Part shown: positions 25,497-33,718 of the stretch, in pieces
Numbering within the stretch: the stretch's first letter is position 1
How the letters are laid out: each line of letters opens with the position of its first letter
From: Phaeobacter sp. HF9A
GTDB taxonomy: Bacteria > Pseudomonadota > Alphaproteobacteria > Rhodobacterales > Rhodobacteraceae
DNA length: 47,194 nt
Direction: 5' to 3'
Assembly (NCBI RefSeq): GCF_011806385.1
Contig: NZ_JAATOX010000019.1
Span: 1 to 47,194 of the forward strand
Program-made: the position numbers and the translations under genes
Notes under the pieces: model-generated
Seen by the model: the letters and a program-made list of their open reading frames with translations, nothing else
Told to the model about the DNA's origin: nothing
The model's database searches: none

Positions 25497-25697
25497 TCAG
25501 GACCCTTCGCCCTGCCCGCGCAGACAATGGATCGGGCTGCCCTCGCCCGCATCCCGCGCGCCACAAAAGGCGCAGTGCCAGCCTCCGACCCGACGATCCG
25601 CGCGCCAGCGGCAATTGCGGGTGAGCGTGGTGGTCTTGCGACGCCAGTACAGATAGCCCAGCGTGCCAAACAGCAAAAGGATCAGAAGGATCGGCAT
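25497..25697 (-). CDS. Small membrane-anchored zinc-ribbon-like protein
   Basis: 66 residues. The first 18 form a hydrophobic segment (PILLILLLFGTLGYLYW), followed by a basic patch. The C-terminal part has four cysteines, C29, C42-x2-C45 and C58 (WHCAFCG...PIHCLRG), suggesting a small metal-binding knuckle facing the cytoplasm. The pattern looks like a small uncharacterised protein I associate with Rhodobacteraceae, though that cannot be checked here. It is on the same strand as ornithine decarboxylase and ends where its leader begins. Function unknown. Confidence 0.6.
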   Translation of the reverse strand: MPILLILLLFGTLGYLYWRRKTTTLTRNCRWRADRRVGGWHCAFCGARDAGEGSPIHCLRGQGEGS

Positions 25698-25768
25698 GGC
25701 ACGCGTCTAGCCCCCTCGCCCGGTGAGATCAAGCATCCACCGGACCTGGGGGGCCGTATCTTCGCGCC

Positions 25769-25942
25769 TCAGGCGGCCTGGTAGTAGTCCAGCACACCAT
25801 CCACGGCGGTGGTGTCATCGGCCAGAACCACCGGGGTTTCCGGCGTATAATAGGACCAGGCTTCATCCAGCGCGGCCAGCGCGGCGCGGGCGTCGAGGGA
25901 GATAACATCAACGGGGTGAGCGGCGGTTTTCAGTTCGGTCAT
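25769..25942 (-). CDS. Small conserved-looking acidic protein
   Basis: 57 residues beginning MTELKTAAHPVDVISLD, acidic, no membrane segment, ending in VLDYYQAA. The composition (AALAALDEAWSYYTPETPVV) looks like a genuine folded protein rather than a shadow ORF. Alternative starts are ATG 25960 (63 residues, preceded by GAGAA) and TTG 25972 close behind GGGAGG. I do not recognise a domain. It lies 71 bp upstream of the zinc-ribbon-like gene in the same direction. Confidence 0.55.
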   Translation of the reverse strand: MTELKTAAHPVDVISLDARAALAALDEAWSYYTPETPVVLADDTTAVDGVLDYYQAA

Positions 25943-25992
25943 GGTGTGTACTCGGATCATATCGGTTCTCAATGCCTCCCTCGCGGCGGACC

Positions 25993-26115
25993 CTACACCG
26001 CATTCCCCGCCGCCACATCCGCCAGTTTTGCAAGGACGGCATGCAGATCCTGCAATCGCCCCTGCGTCAACTGGCGCCCGAAGACCTCAGCGCGTGTCGC
26101 GCCGCCCGGCCCGGT
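25993..26115 (-). pseudogene. Possible remnant of a MarR-like regulator C-terminus
   Basis: In the minus-strand frame, 40 codons run from just after a TGA to a TAG at 25993: ...TRAEVFGRQLTQG... then RLQDLHAVLAKLAD. The spacing VFG-x2-L-x4-L-x2-L-x3-L-x2-L resembles the last helix of MarR-type regulators. It overlaps the last ten codons of the aldo/keto reductase gene in another frame and has no start codon or DNA-binding part. It may be what is left of a deleted gene, or a coincidence. Confidence 0.25.
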
Positions 26116-27154
26116 TCAGCGACGGGCTGGGCAGGCTGTCGTGCAGCTCTTCGATCACATCGAGCACCTCTTCGCTCAGGGTGATATCCTCCGCCGAGAG
26201 ACATTCCTCCAGCTGGCTGACCGAGGTGGCGCCGATGATATTGGCGCCGAGATAGGGGCGGCTGTTCACAAAGGCCAGCGCCAGCTGCGTCGGGGTCAGC
26301 CCGTGATCGCGGGCCAGCGCCACATAGCGATGCAGGATATCGCTGTCGCGGTTGCGCCAATGGCCCGACATCACCTCGGCCCCCCAGGGCAGGCTGAAGC
26401 GCGCGCCCTCCGGCTGCGCCCCGTCGGCGTATTTGCCCGACAAGGCCCCGCCCGCCAGCGGCGAATAGGCCAGCAGATCCACGCCTTCGCGCATCGCGAC
26501 CTCGCCGGCGGCGACATCCCAGTGGCGCTGCAACAGGCTATAGGGGTTCTGGCTGGATTGGATGCGCGGCAGGCCCTTGCTGCGGTGCAGCTCCAGATAG
26601 CGCATGATGCCCCAGGGGGTCTCGTTCGAGACACCAATCTCGCGGATCTTGCCCTTCTCGATCATCCGCCCCAACGCCGCCAGCATGCCCTCCATGTCCT
26701 CGCCGGTGAGCGAGCGATGCAGATGCGGCTGGAAATCGCGCTGGCCAAAGGCGTTCAGCTGGCGTTGCGGCCAATGCAGCTGATAGAGGTCGATCACCTC
26801 AACGCCGAGCCGCTTGAGAGAGCCATCCACCGCGGCCTCCACATCCGCAGGATTGAGCCCATGGCTGCGATAGGGGCCGCCCGGCCCTTCCATCTTGGTG
26901 GCGAGGATCACATCGTTGCGCCGCCCCCGTTCGGCAAACCAGCGGCCGATATATTCCTCGGTGCGGCCGGCATAGTCACCGGACATCGGCACCGGATAGA
27001 CCTCGGCAGTGTCAAAGAAATTGACGCCGCGCTCCAGCGCCAGATCCATCTGCGCGGCGGCCTCCTCATAGCTGTTCTGCACGCCCCAGGTCATGGTGCC
27101 GAGGCAAATCCGGGAAACATTGAGGTCGCTGGTGCCAAGCTTACGGTATTGCAT
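26087..27154 (-). CDS. Aldo/keto reductase (Tas/YajO-like)
   Basis: 355-residue NADPH-dependent (beta/alpha)8 barrel reductase. The catalytic tetrad is visible: D48 and Y53 (FFDTAEVY), K87 (ATKMEG) and H127 (LYQLHWPQ). Cofactor-binding segments GVSNETPWG and IIGATSVSQLEE are near the middle and end. The long QLHWPQR loop region and overall length match the E. coli Tas subgroup. The substrate is unknown. The last codons (SLNRAGRRDTR) look less family-like and overlap the possible gene remnant, so the C-terminus may have been altered. Confidence 0.88.
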   Translation of the reverse strand: MQYRKLGTSDLNVSRICLGTMTWGVQNSYEEAAAQMDLALERGVNFFDTAEVYPVPMSGDYAGRTEEYIGRWFAERGRRNDVILATKMEGPGGPYRSHGLNPADVEAAVDGSLKRLGVEVIDLYQLHWPQRQLNAFGQRDFQPHLHRSLTGEDMEGMLAALGRMIEKGKIREIGVSNETPWGIMRYLELHRSKGLPRIQSSQNPYSLLQRHWDVAAGEVAMREGVDLLAYSPLAGGALSGKYADGAQPEGARFSLPWGAEVMSGHWRNRDSDILHRYVALARDHGLTPTQLALAFVNSRPYLGANIIGATSVSQLEECLSAEDITLSEEVLDVIEELHDSLPSPSLNRAGRRDTR

Positions 27155-27600
27155 GAAAATCTCGCATATCTGGGGGCTGTTGAGACCAGAGATAAAGCCT
27201 GCGCCGGGATATCAAAGAGCCGATCACGGGATTGGCACGATTGGGAAGAGATTTGGCACGGATCGCGGCTGTTGCGCCCCCGGCGCGCGCCCTGCTGCCG
27301 TGATATTCATCCCCCCGTGTCAGGCTGACGAGCGTCGCGACAGCACGATCAAGGAGACACGGCCCGCCAAAGACCACCCTCACCCGGGTGCAGGTGCGGG
27401 TCCGATTCGAGCTCATGTTCGGACGTGGGGCTTTCCACCCCATCCGACCCTCCGCCCCATGGGCGGCCGCCTATTTTTGAATTGAACGAAAGAGACAAGA
27501 TGAAAACGACAGCCCCCGAGCCTGGGTGGGGGTGAAGCCCCCTCCCGCGGGGAGGGTCGGGGGCTGTCCGGCCTTCGGCCAGACGGACCACCTGCATACA
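27155..27600. other. Intergenic region with palindromic element
   Basis: About 450 bp between the aldo/keto reductase start and the sdh terminator. Apart from the palindromic element at 27508-27568 and a GGCC-TTC-GGCC mini-hairpin at 27570-27580, I see no gene. The segment near 27155-27250 should hold the reductase promoter. Confidence 0.4.
27508..27568. repeat. Palindromic intergenic element (REP-like)
   Basis: GACAGCCCCCGA (27508-27519) and TCGGGGGCTGTC (27557-27568) are perfect 12-bp inverted arms. They enclose a second hairpin, CCTCCC-GCG-GGGAGG (27541-27555). The nested design and extreme GC content resemble repetitive extragenic palindromes; I see only this copy in the window. Confidence 0.55.
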
Positions 27601-27601
27601 A

Positions 27602-27632
27602 ACAAAAACCCCGCAGCCAAACGGCTACGGGG
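27602..27632 (-). terminator. Terminator of the sdh operon
   Basis: The stem at 27609-27618 with 27623-27632 has nine pairs and one mismatch around an AAAC loop. On the minus strand it is followed by TTTTTGTTTG. It lies 27 bp after the sdhB stop. Confidence 0.85.
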
Positions 27633-27658
27633 CAAAACCTGCGACCTGTCGGTCCCGA

Positions 27659-28438
27659 TCAAACCGCGCGGTCGATCATCATTTTCTTGATATGCGAAAT
27701 CGCCTTGGCCGGGTTCAGCCCCTTGGGGCAGGTCTTGGCGCAGTTCATGATGGTGTGGCAGCGATAGAGCTTGAAGGGATCTTCAAGGTTATCGAGCCGC
27801 TCGCCGGTCGCTTCGTCACGGCTGTCGATGATCCAGCGATAGGCGTGCAGCAAGGCGGCGGGGCCGAGGTAGCGATCACCATTCCACCAGTAGCTCGGGC
27901 AGGAGGTGGAGCAGCTGGCGCACATCACGCATTCATAAAGCCCGTCGAGCTTCTTGCGGTCCTCGATGGATTGCTTCCACTCCTTGGCGGGGCGGTTGGT
28001 CTTGGTTTCCAGCCAGGGCATGATCGAGGCATGCTGGGCGTAGAAATGGGTCAGATCGGGGATCAGGTCCTTCACCACCGGCATATGCGGCAGCGGGTAG
28101 ATCTTCACATCGCCCTTGATCTCGTCCAGCCCATAGATACAGGCCAGCGTGTTGATACCGTCGATGTTCATCGCGCAGGAACCACAGATCCCCTCGCGGC
28201 AGGAGCGGCGGAAGGTCAGGGTCGGGTCGATCTCGTTCTTGATCTTGATCAGCGCGTCCAGCACCATCGGGCCGCATTTGTCCATATCAAGGAAATACGT
28301 GTCCACGCTGGGGTTTTTGCCGTCATCCGGGTTCCAGCGGTAGATCTGGAACTTGCGCACATTGGTGGCGCCTTCGGGCTTGGGCCAGGTCTTGCCTGTG
28401 GTGATCCTGGAGTTTTTCGGGAGTGCGAATTCAACCAT
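27659..28438 (-). CDS. sdhB: Succinate dehydrogenase iron-sulfur subunit
   Basis: 259-residue subunit of complex II that relays electrons from FAD to ubiquinone. All cluster ligands are visible: 2Fe-2S C80, C85, C88, C100; 4Fe-4S C170, C173, C176, C237; 3Fe-4S C180, C227, C233 ([11 protein letters not shown] and [11 protein letters not shown]). The start at 28438 has an AGGAG ribosome-binding site; longer forms are not family-like. It is the last gene of the sdhC-D-A-x-B cluster, separated from sdhA by a sulfotransferase-like gene, and is followed by a clear terminator. Confidence 0.97.
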   Translation of the reverse strand: MVEFALPKNSRITTGKTWPKPEGATNVRKFQIYRWNPDDGKNPSVDTYFLDMDKCGPMVLDALIKIKNEIDPTLTFRRSCREGICGSCAMNIDGINTLACIYGLDEIKGDVKIYPLPHMPVVKDLIPDLTHFYAQHASIMPWLETKTNRPAKEWKQSIEDRKKLDGLYECVMCASCSTSCPSYWWNGDRYLGPAALLHAYRWIIDSRDEATGERLDNLEDPFKLYRCHTIMNCAKTCPKGLNPAKAISHIKKMMIDRAV

Positions 28439-28567
28439 GATCTGTCTCCTTGCTTGGCTGCCCACCGCCACCGCAAAGGCGCAGGTGATCGGGGGAAGAG
28501 GGCTGGACCCGGACCATCCGGGTATCATTTCGGGCGCAGAAGCTGCGCATCGTGTCGGCGCGAGAGG

Positions 28568-29440
28568 TCATTGCAAGACCTCCGCGTCAAATCCGGGCAG
28601 CGCGGCAATGCGCGCCAGGCGGGCGGCGTCTTCGGGAAAGGCGCGCGTGAGGCGCGCGCAGAGATCCTCATCCAGCGCCGCGAGCCGCAGCAGCGCCTGA
28701 TATTCGGGATCATGGGCCATCATGCGCCAGCGCGCCTGCGGCGCCAGATCCTCGGCCGTGGCGGCCGCCTTCTGGAAACTTGAGCCGCCGCCATAGGGCT
28801 GCACCGCGCCAAGACCATTGTCGCGCAGCGGCAGGCCCAGTCGCGCCAGAACCCCTTCGCGATAGGCCGCATCGGCAACCCATTGGTCATAGCAGATCGG
28901 CACATGGCCGGTCTGGTCGGCCTCCGCCACCTCGGCCAGCAGGTCGCCATAGGTCGCCAGCGCCCGCGCCATCACCGCCATCCGGTCGCCAGAGCGGTAA
29001 TTTTCATTGCCTTGCAGCTTTTTCAGCAGCGAGGCGCTCCAGTTCAGGAAACTGCGGAAGATCAGGATATCGCCGTCAAAGGCCGCGTCGCCATAGGGGC
29101 CGGACATCGGGCGCTCGGCGCAATAGCGCAGATGCACCGTGTCCTCGTAAGAGATCAAGAGCAACGCGCCCTCCCCGGCCGCCTTGGCAGCGGCGGCGAC
29201 ATCATCGCGATGCCAGTGACCGGACACCTCGATGCCCTTGCGGCTGCGCAGCGGATCGGTCCCGGGACGGCAATTGTTGAGAAACAGCGCCTGCCCCTCG
29301 GGCGCATTGCGCTGCAACCAATTGGTGATCGCATGATTGCCGGACCGACGCATGCCCACCACGCGCAGGGCGGTTGCCGGCGTGATACCAAGCCCTGCCC
29401 AATCACCGGCCTGCGTGAATTCGGAGCGAACGGCCATCAT
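28568..29440 (-). CDS. P-loop sulfotransferase-like protein inserted between sdhA and sdhB
   Basis: 290 residues, no signal peptide. A P-loop-like motif near the N-terminus, VVGMRRSGNHAITNWL (residues 27-42), is typical of sulfotransferase-type proteins that use PAPS. A later ILIFRSFLNWSASLL segment resembles the 3'-phosphate-binding region. The start at 29440 is fixed by a strong GGGGAGG seven bases away. It reads in the operon direction, 88 bp after sdhA and 129 bp before sdhB. The catalytic target is unknown, and a pure P-loop protein of other function is possible. A link to complex II assembly or envelope sulfation is only suggested by position. Confidence 0.7.
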   Translation of the reverse strand: MMAVRSEFTQAGDWAGLGITPATALRVVGMRRSGNHAITNWLQRNAPEGQALFLNNCRPGTDPLRSRKGIEVSGHWHRDDVAAAAKAAGEGALLLISYEDTVHLRYCAERPMSGPYGDAAFDGDILIFRSFLNWSASLLKKLQGNENYRSGDRMAVMARALATYGDLLAEVAEADQTGHVPICYDQWVADAAYREGVLARLGLPLRDNGLGAVQPYGGGSSFQKAAATAEDLAPQARWRMMAHDPEYQALLRLAALDEDLCARLTRAFPEDAARLARIAALPGFDAEVLQ

Positions 29441-29528
29441 CGCTGCACCTCCCCAACCCGACGCAGACCGCGCGCGCCGAACGGGGCACACGCGGTTGCA
29501 TCACAGGATTGGATCGGCGCAAGCCGCA

Positions 29529-31334
29529 TCAGAAGGTCCGCGCTTTCGGGGCGATCTTCGCCAGCGAGATGCCGCCTTCTTCTTCGGTCGAGAGCGGATC
29601 AACGATCACCGGACGATAGCTGAGCTCGACCGAGGCACCCTCGACGCGGCTGATGGTATGCACCCGCCAGTTCTCGTCGTCCCGCGCGGCGTAATCCTCA
29701 TGCGCATGCGCACCGCGGCTTTCCTTGCGCGCCTCGGCACCGTGGATGGTGGCCAATGCGTTGGGCATCAGGTTGGTCAGCTCCAGCGTTTCCATCAGAT
29801 CGGAGTTCCAGACCAGCGAGCGGTCCGTCACATGCAGATCGTCCAGCTTGCCCGCGATGGAGGTCATCTTCTCGACGCCCTCTTTCAGGGTCTTGTCGGT
29901 GCGGAACACCGCCGCATCCGCCTGCATGGTGCGCTGCATTTCCAGCCGCAGCTCTGCCGTGGGCGTGCCGCCCTTGGCGTTGCGCAGGGCATCAAAGCGG
30001 TCAAACGCCTTGTCGATAGACGCCTGGTTCAGCACCGGATTGGGCGCGTTCGGATCCACGATCTCGCCCGCGCGGATCGAGGCCGCACGACCAAAGACCA
30101 CCAGGTCGATGAGCGAGTTGGAGCCCAGACGGTTGGCCCCATGCACCGAGGCACAGCCCGCCTCGCCCGCGGCCATCAGGCCCGGCACGATCGCGGTCGG
30201 ATTCTCGGCCGTCGGGTTCAGCACCTCGCCCCAATAGTTGGTCGGGATGCCGCCCATGTTGTAATGCACCGTCGGCAGAACCGGGATCGGCTCCTTGGTG
30301 ACATCCACCCCGGCAAAGATCTTGGCGCTTTCGGAAATCCCCGGCAGCCGCTCGGCCAATGCCTCTGCGGGCAGGTGGGAGAGGTTCAGGTGGATGTGGT
30401 CGCCATGTTCGCCAACACCACGCCCTTCGCGGATCTCCATCGTCATCGAACGAGAGACATAGTCGCGCGGCGCGAGGTCCTTATACTGCGGCGCGTAACG
30501 CTCCATGAAGCGCTCGCCCTCGGAGTTGGTCAGATAGCCGCCCTCGCCGCGCGCGCCTTCGGTGATCAGACAGCCGGAGCCATAGATTCCGGTGGGGTGG
30601 AATTGCACGAACTCCATGTCCTGCAAGGCCAGACCGGCACGTGCCACCATGCCGCCGCCGTCGCCGGTGCAGGTATGGGCAGAGGTCGCCGAGAAATAGG
30701 CCCGGCCATAGCCGCCGGTCGCCAGCACCACCATCTTGGCGTTGAAAACATGCATGGTGCCATCGTCGAGCTTCCAGCACACCACACCCTGACATTGCCC
30801 ATCCTCGGACATGATCAGGTCGATGGCGAAATACTCGATGTAGAACTCGGCGTTATGCTTCAGCGACTGACCATAAAGCGTGTGCAGAATGGCGTGGCCG
30901 GTGCGGTCGGCGGCGGCACAGGTGCGCTGCACCGGCGGGCCTTCGCCAAATTCGGTGGTATGACCGCCAAAGGGGCGCTGGTAGATCTTGCCTTCTTCGG
31001 TCCGCGAAAACGGCACGCCGTAGTGTTCCAGCTCGTAAACCGCCTTGGGGGCTTCGCGCGCGAGATATTCCATCGCGTCGGTGTCGCCCAGCCAGTCAGA
31101 GCCCTTGACGGTGTCATACATGTGCCACTGCCAGTTGTCCGGGCCCATGTTGGAAAGAGAGGCCGCGATGCCGCCCTGCGCCGCAACGGTGTGCGAACGG
31201 GTCGGAAAGACCTTGGTCACACAGGCGGTGCGCAGCCCTTGTTCTGCCATGCCCAATGTCGCGCGCAGACCCGCGCCACCGGCACCGACAACCACCACGT
31301 CATAGTCGTGGGTTTCATATTCATATGCTGTCAT
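29529..31334 (-). CDS. sdhA: Succinate dehydrogenase flavoprotein subunit
   Basis: 601-residue catalytic subunit oxidising succinate to fumarate. The FAD dinucleotide-binding loop is [13 protein letters not shown] (residues 13-25), and the histidine for covalent FAD is H48 in [10 protein letters not shown]. The substrate and active-site region includes [11 protein letters not shown] and the C-terminal [13 protein letters not shown]. The length is normal for SdhA. It is the third gene of the cluster, 24 bp after sdhD, and the flavinylation factor SdhE is not visible nearby. Confidence 0.98.
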   Translation of the reverse strand: MTAYEYETHDYDVVVVGAGGAGLRATLGMAEQGLRTACVTKVFPTRSHTVAAQGGIAASLSNMGPDNWQWHMYDTVKGSDWLGDTDAMEYLAREAPKAVYELEHYGVPFSRTEEGKIYQRPFGGHTTEFGEGPPVQRTCAAADRTGHAILHTLYGQSLKHNAEFYIEYFAIDLIMSEDGQCQGVVCWKLDDGTMHVFNAKMVVLATGGYGRAYFSATSAHTCTGDGGGMVARAGLALQDMEFVQFHPTGIYGSGCLITEGARGEGGYLTNSEGERFMERYAPQYKDLAPRDYVSRSMTMEIREGRGVGEHGDHIHLNLSHLPAEALAERLPGISESAKIFAGVDVTKEPIPVLPTVHYNMGGIPTNYWGEVLNPTAENPTAIVPGLMAAGEAGCASVHGANRLGSNSLIDLVVFGRAASIRAGEIVDPNAPNPVLNQASIDKAFDRFDALRNAKGGTPTAELRLEMQRTMQADAAVFRTDKTLKEGVEKMTSIAGKLDDLHVTDRSLVWNSDLMETLELTNLMPNALATIHGAEARKESRGAHAHEDYAARDDENWRVHTISRVEGASVELSYRPVIVDPLSTEEEGGISLAKIAPKARTF

Positions 31335-31358
31335 CGTGTTAAATCCTTACCGCGCGGA

Positions 31359-31730
31359 TCAGAGGGCGAGTTTGACGAGGGCAAAAAGCCCAACGGCGAT
31401 CATGGTGTAGGAAAAGGCCGCAACCGCGACCAGCATCAGCTTTTCCGCCAGCCCATGCATGTAGTCTTCCACCGCCTCGCGCACTTCGCGCATCATATGC
31501 AGGATGCCCACCACCAGCGTCAGCCCGGTGATGATCGCCGGACAGGGGCGGGCGTAATAGGCCAGAACCTCTTCGTAGCTGCCGCCAAGGCCGAGCCCAA
31601 AGGTGATCACAAAAAGCGGCACCAGGATGACCAGCAGCATCGAGGTGACCATCGCCTGCCAATGTTCATGGGTGCCGCCCCGGCTGGCGCCCAGCCCTTC
31701 GGCGCGTTTGCGGTCTGTCAGATAATTCAT
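31359..31730 (-). CDS. sdhD: Succinate dehydrogenase membrane anchor subunit
   Basis: 123-residue membrane anchor with three hydrophobic segments (about residues 28-50, 60-80 and 97-121). After an N-terminal GASRGGTHEHWQ stretch, it contains LHMMREVREAVEDYMHG, the SdhD-type H...EDY region by the quinone/heme site. It lies 11 bp after sdhC and 24 bp before sdhA. Confidence 0.92.
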   Translation of the reverse strand: MNYLTDRKRAEGLGASRGGTHEHWQAMVTSMLLVILVPLFVITFGLGLGGSYEEVLAYYARPCPAIITGLTLVVGILHMMREVREAVEDYMHGLAEKLMLVAVAAFSYTMIAVGLFALVKLAL

Positions 31731-31741
31731 CGCGCTGCCCC

Positions 31742-32125
31742 TTATACGATCAAAGCGGCCAGAACGGTCAGGACCGTCGCGCCAACAAACATGCCCATGC
31801 CGAGCTTCTCGGCAACCTCGACCTCAAGGCAATAGCCGAAGTCCCAGATCACGTGCCGCAGACGTCCCAGCATGTGATAGAAGATCGCCCAGGTCGCCCC
31901 CAGCATAACAAGATCGCCAAACCAGCTGCGCAGCAGCCCGTCCACAACGGCGAAATAGGGTTCCGAGGTCGCCGCAGCCAGCAGCCACCACACCACCAAG
32001 AGCGCCGCTCCCAGGGTCGCGATGCCGGTTATCCGCACCATGATAGATGACGCCGAGGTCATCTGAGGACGATAAATGGACAAATGCGGCGAAAGCGGGC
32101 GATTGCCCCGATTGACATCGGCCAT
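31742..32125 (-). CDS. sdhC: Succinate dehydrogenase cytochrome b556 subunit
   Basis: 127-residue anchor with three membrane segments. The RPLSPHLSIYRPQMTSASSI motif (residues 9-28) is the SdhC signature, and H84 in IFYHMLGRLRH is the expected heme b ligand. First gene of the operon; AAAGGAG lies five bases before the ATG. Two GTGATCAC palindromes, 116-144 bp upstream, are probably operator sites shared with the suc operon. Confidence 0.95.
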   Translation of the reverse strand: MADVNRGNRPLSPHLSIYRPQMTSASSIMVRITGIATLGAALLVVWWLLAAATSEPYFAVVDGLLRSWFGDLVMLGATWAIFYHMLGRLRHVIWDFGYCLEVEVAEKLGMGMFVGATVLTVLAALIV

Positions 32126-32238
32126 GTTGGCTCCTTTCCGGTTAGCTGACGACGTTCTAGCCTATTTTTGCGCTCTGTCACGCAACCGAGTGGTAAAAAT
32201 CATCTGATTTTGTGGTTGTTTGGTCGTTTTTCTCACAC

Positions 32239-32270
32239 TTGTGATCACAACTCGGAATGCCGTGATCACA
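32239..32270 (-). promoter_or_regulatory. Paired GTGATCAC operator upstream of sdhCDAB
   Basis: TTGTGATCACAA (32239-32250) and CGTGATCACA (32261-32270) share the core GTGATCAC at 32241-32248 and 32262-32269. Centres are 21 bp apart, two helical turns. The proximal core is 116 bp upstream of the sdhC ATG. The same pair, same spacing and nearly the same distance is found before sucC. Read in the gene direction, both have an AT-rich flank (ATTT) before the distal core and AA after the proximal core. Confidence 0.75.
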
Positions 32271-32405
32271 AATTAAAAATCCTATAACTTCACTCAGAAT
32301 CAATCAATCCACCCCGGCCACACCAAAACCAGCCGCCCCAAGCGGCATGATCCCGGCACGGGCCCCAATGACATGGCGCAACAGACCCGTACTTCTTCTA
32401 ACCGG

Positions 32406-32455
32406 AAATATCCCGGGGGTGAATTGCCCAAAGGGCAAGAGGGGGCAGCGCCCCC
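32406..32455. repeat. AAATATCCCGGGGG element with two hairpins behind mch
   Basis: AAATATCCCGGGGG (32406-32419) is followed by TTGCCC-AAA-GGGCAA (32424-32438) and GGGGGC-AGC-GCCCCC (32441-32455), ending 6 bp from the mch stop codon. It can act as the mch terminator on the minus strand. The same 14-base head occurs at 47176-47189; I recognise this as a widespread roseobacter 3'-end repeat. Confidence 0.65.
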
Positions 32456-32461
32456 ACCCTC

Positions 32462-33508
32462 CTAGAGCGGCATCACCGCCCAGTAATCGAGATCCAGCAA
32501 GACCTCTGGCAGATATTTCCCGCCCTCATCCCGCAGCTGGAACGGCGCACCGCCCGACGTGGCCACCAACCGCAAGCGGATCGCACCAACGCCCGGCGCG
32601 GCGGTCTCGGCCTTGTCCAGCACCTCTGACCAGGCGCGGATCGTTGTGCCTGCCAGACAGGGGTTGGCATGCGCGCCACCATTCAGCCCGACGATCATCT
32701 GCGCATTGGCCAGCCCGTTGAACGACAGCGCCCGCGCCATGGAGATCACATGACCGCCATAGATCAGGCGGCTGCCGTCGGGGCGCGCGGTGGTATCGAA
32801 ATGCACCTTGGCGGTGTTCTGCCAGAGTCGGGTGGCCAGCATATGCTCGGCCTCCTCGACAGTGACCCCATCCACATGGTCGATCCGCTCGCCCACCGCG
32901 TAATCGCCCCAGCGATGCGGCTCTCCGGCCAGGGTGAAATCATAGCCGGTGAAGTCGAGCCCCGCCGGCAGCAGCAGATCTTCCGCTGCCAGAACCGGCA
33001 CCAGATCCGGCACGTGGGTCTCCGGTGCATCGGCTGACGGGTTGCCCTTGCGCACCATCACCCATCGCACGTAGTCGAGCACCAGCTCGTCGCGCTGGTT
33101 AAAGCCACGGCTGCGCACCCAGACCACCCCGGTCTTGCCGTTGGAGTTCTGCTTGAGCCCGATCACCTCGCTCTCCGCGCGCAGGCTGTCGCCGGGATAG
33201 ACCGGCTGATGCCAGCGCCCTTCGGCATAGCCAAGATTGGCCACAGCATTCAGCGAGATATCCGGCACCGTCTTGCCAAAGACCAGATGGAAGGCCGCCA
33301 GATCATCCAGCGGCGCCGCCGGCAGGCCAGAGGCGCGGGCAAATTCATCCGAGGAATAAAGCGCATGCCGCGCCGGATAGAGCGCGTGATAGAGCGCGCG
33401 CTCGCCCCCCGACACGGTGCGCGGCACCGCATGCCGGATCACCTCGCCCAGCCTGTAGTCCTCAAAGAACCGGCCCGGGTTTGTCTTGCCTGCGGTGCTT
33501 TTTGCCAT
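32462..33508 (-). CDS. mch: Mesaconyl-C1-CoA hydratase (MaoC family)
   Basis: 348-residue double-hotdog hydratase that converts mesaconyl-C1-CoA to beta-methylmalyl-CoA in the ethylmalonyl-CoA pathway. The protein follows the Rhodobacter enzyme from the start (KTNPGRFFEDYRLGE) through GKTVPDISLNAVANLGYAEG, VYPGDSL and SRGFNQRDELVLDYVRWVM. The second hotdog half begins near residue 190 (YAVGERIDHVDGVTVEEAEH). It is the last gene of the mcl2-nnrU-DUF1737-mch run, two bases behind the DUF1737 stop. Confidence 0.95.
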   Translation of the reverse strand: MAKSTAGKTNPGRFFEDYRLGEVIRHAVPRTVSGGERALYHALYPARHALYSSDEFARASGLPAAPLDDLAAFHLVFGKTVPDISLNAVANLGYAEGRWHQPVYPGDSLRAESEVIGLKQNSNGKTGVVWVRSRGFNQRDELVLDYVRWVMVRKGNPSADAPETHVPDLVPVLAAEDLLLPAGLDFTGYDFTLAGEPHRWGDYAVGERIDHVDGVTVEEAEHMLATRLWQNTAKVHFDTTARPDGSRLIYGGHVISMARALSFNGLANAQMIVGLNGGAHANPCLAGTTIRAWSEVLDKAETAAPGVGAIRLRLVATSGGAPFQLRDEGGKYLPEVLLDLDYWAVMPL

Positions 33509-33510
33509 CT

Positions 33511-33714
33511 CTAATGTGCTCCCAGTTTGGTGTCCGGCGTATAGGTGCCCTCCACCTCCTTCACCACCGCCTGACCACAGCGCATCACGCCGCGCGCGGC
33601 GTCAAAGGCATAGGTCGGATCGCCATGCAGCGCCCAGCCCTTGTTCAGCGCCTCGGTCACCTTGTGGCAAAAGGCGGAGGTGTCATCCTCACTCAAAAAA
33701 CGATAGAGTTTCAT
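33511..33714 (-). CDS. DUF1737 domain protein
   Basis: 67-residue protein matching the small DUF1737 pattern: MKLYRFLSEDD, then CHKVTEALNKGWALHGDPT and CGQAVVKEVEG. Function unknown. It fits tightly between nnrU (4 bp gap) and mch (2 bp gap), so it is almost certainly translated from the ethylmalonyl-CoA operon message. Confidence 0.8.
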   Translation of the reverse strand: MKLYRFLSEDDTSAFCHKVTEALNKGWALHGDPTYAFDAARGVMRCGQAVVKEVEGTYTPDTKLGAH

Positions 33715-33718
33715 CTAC

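Noticed and set aside
29337-31835. 832-codon open frame on the plus strand
   Set aside because: It lies antisense to sdhA, sdhD and the sulfotransferase-like gene; it is open because of GC-rich third positions and has His/Arg/Gly-rich low-information sequence.
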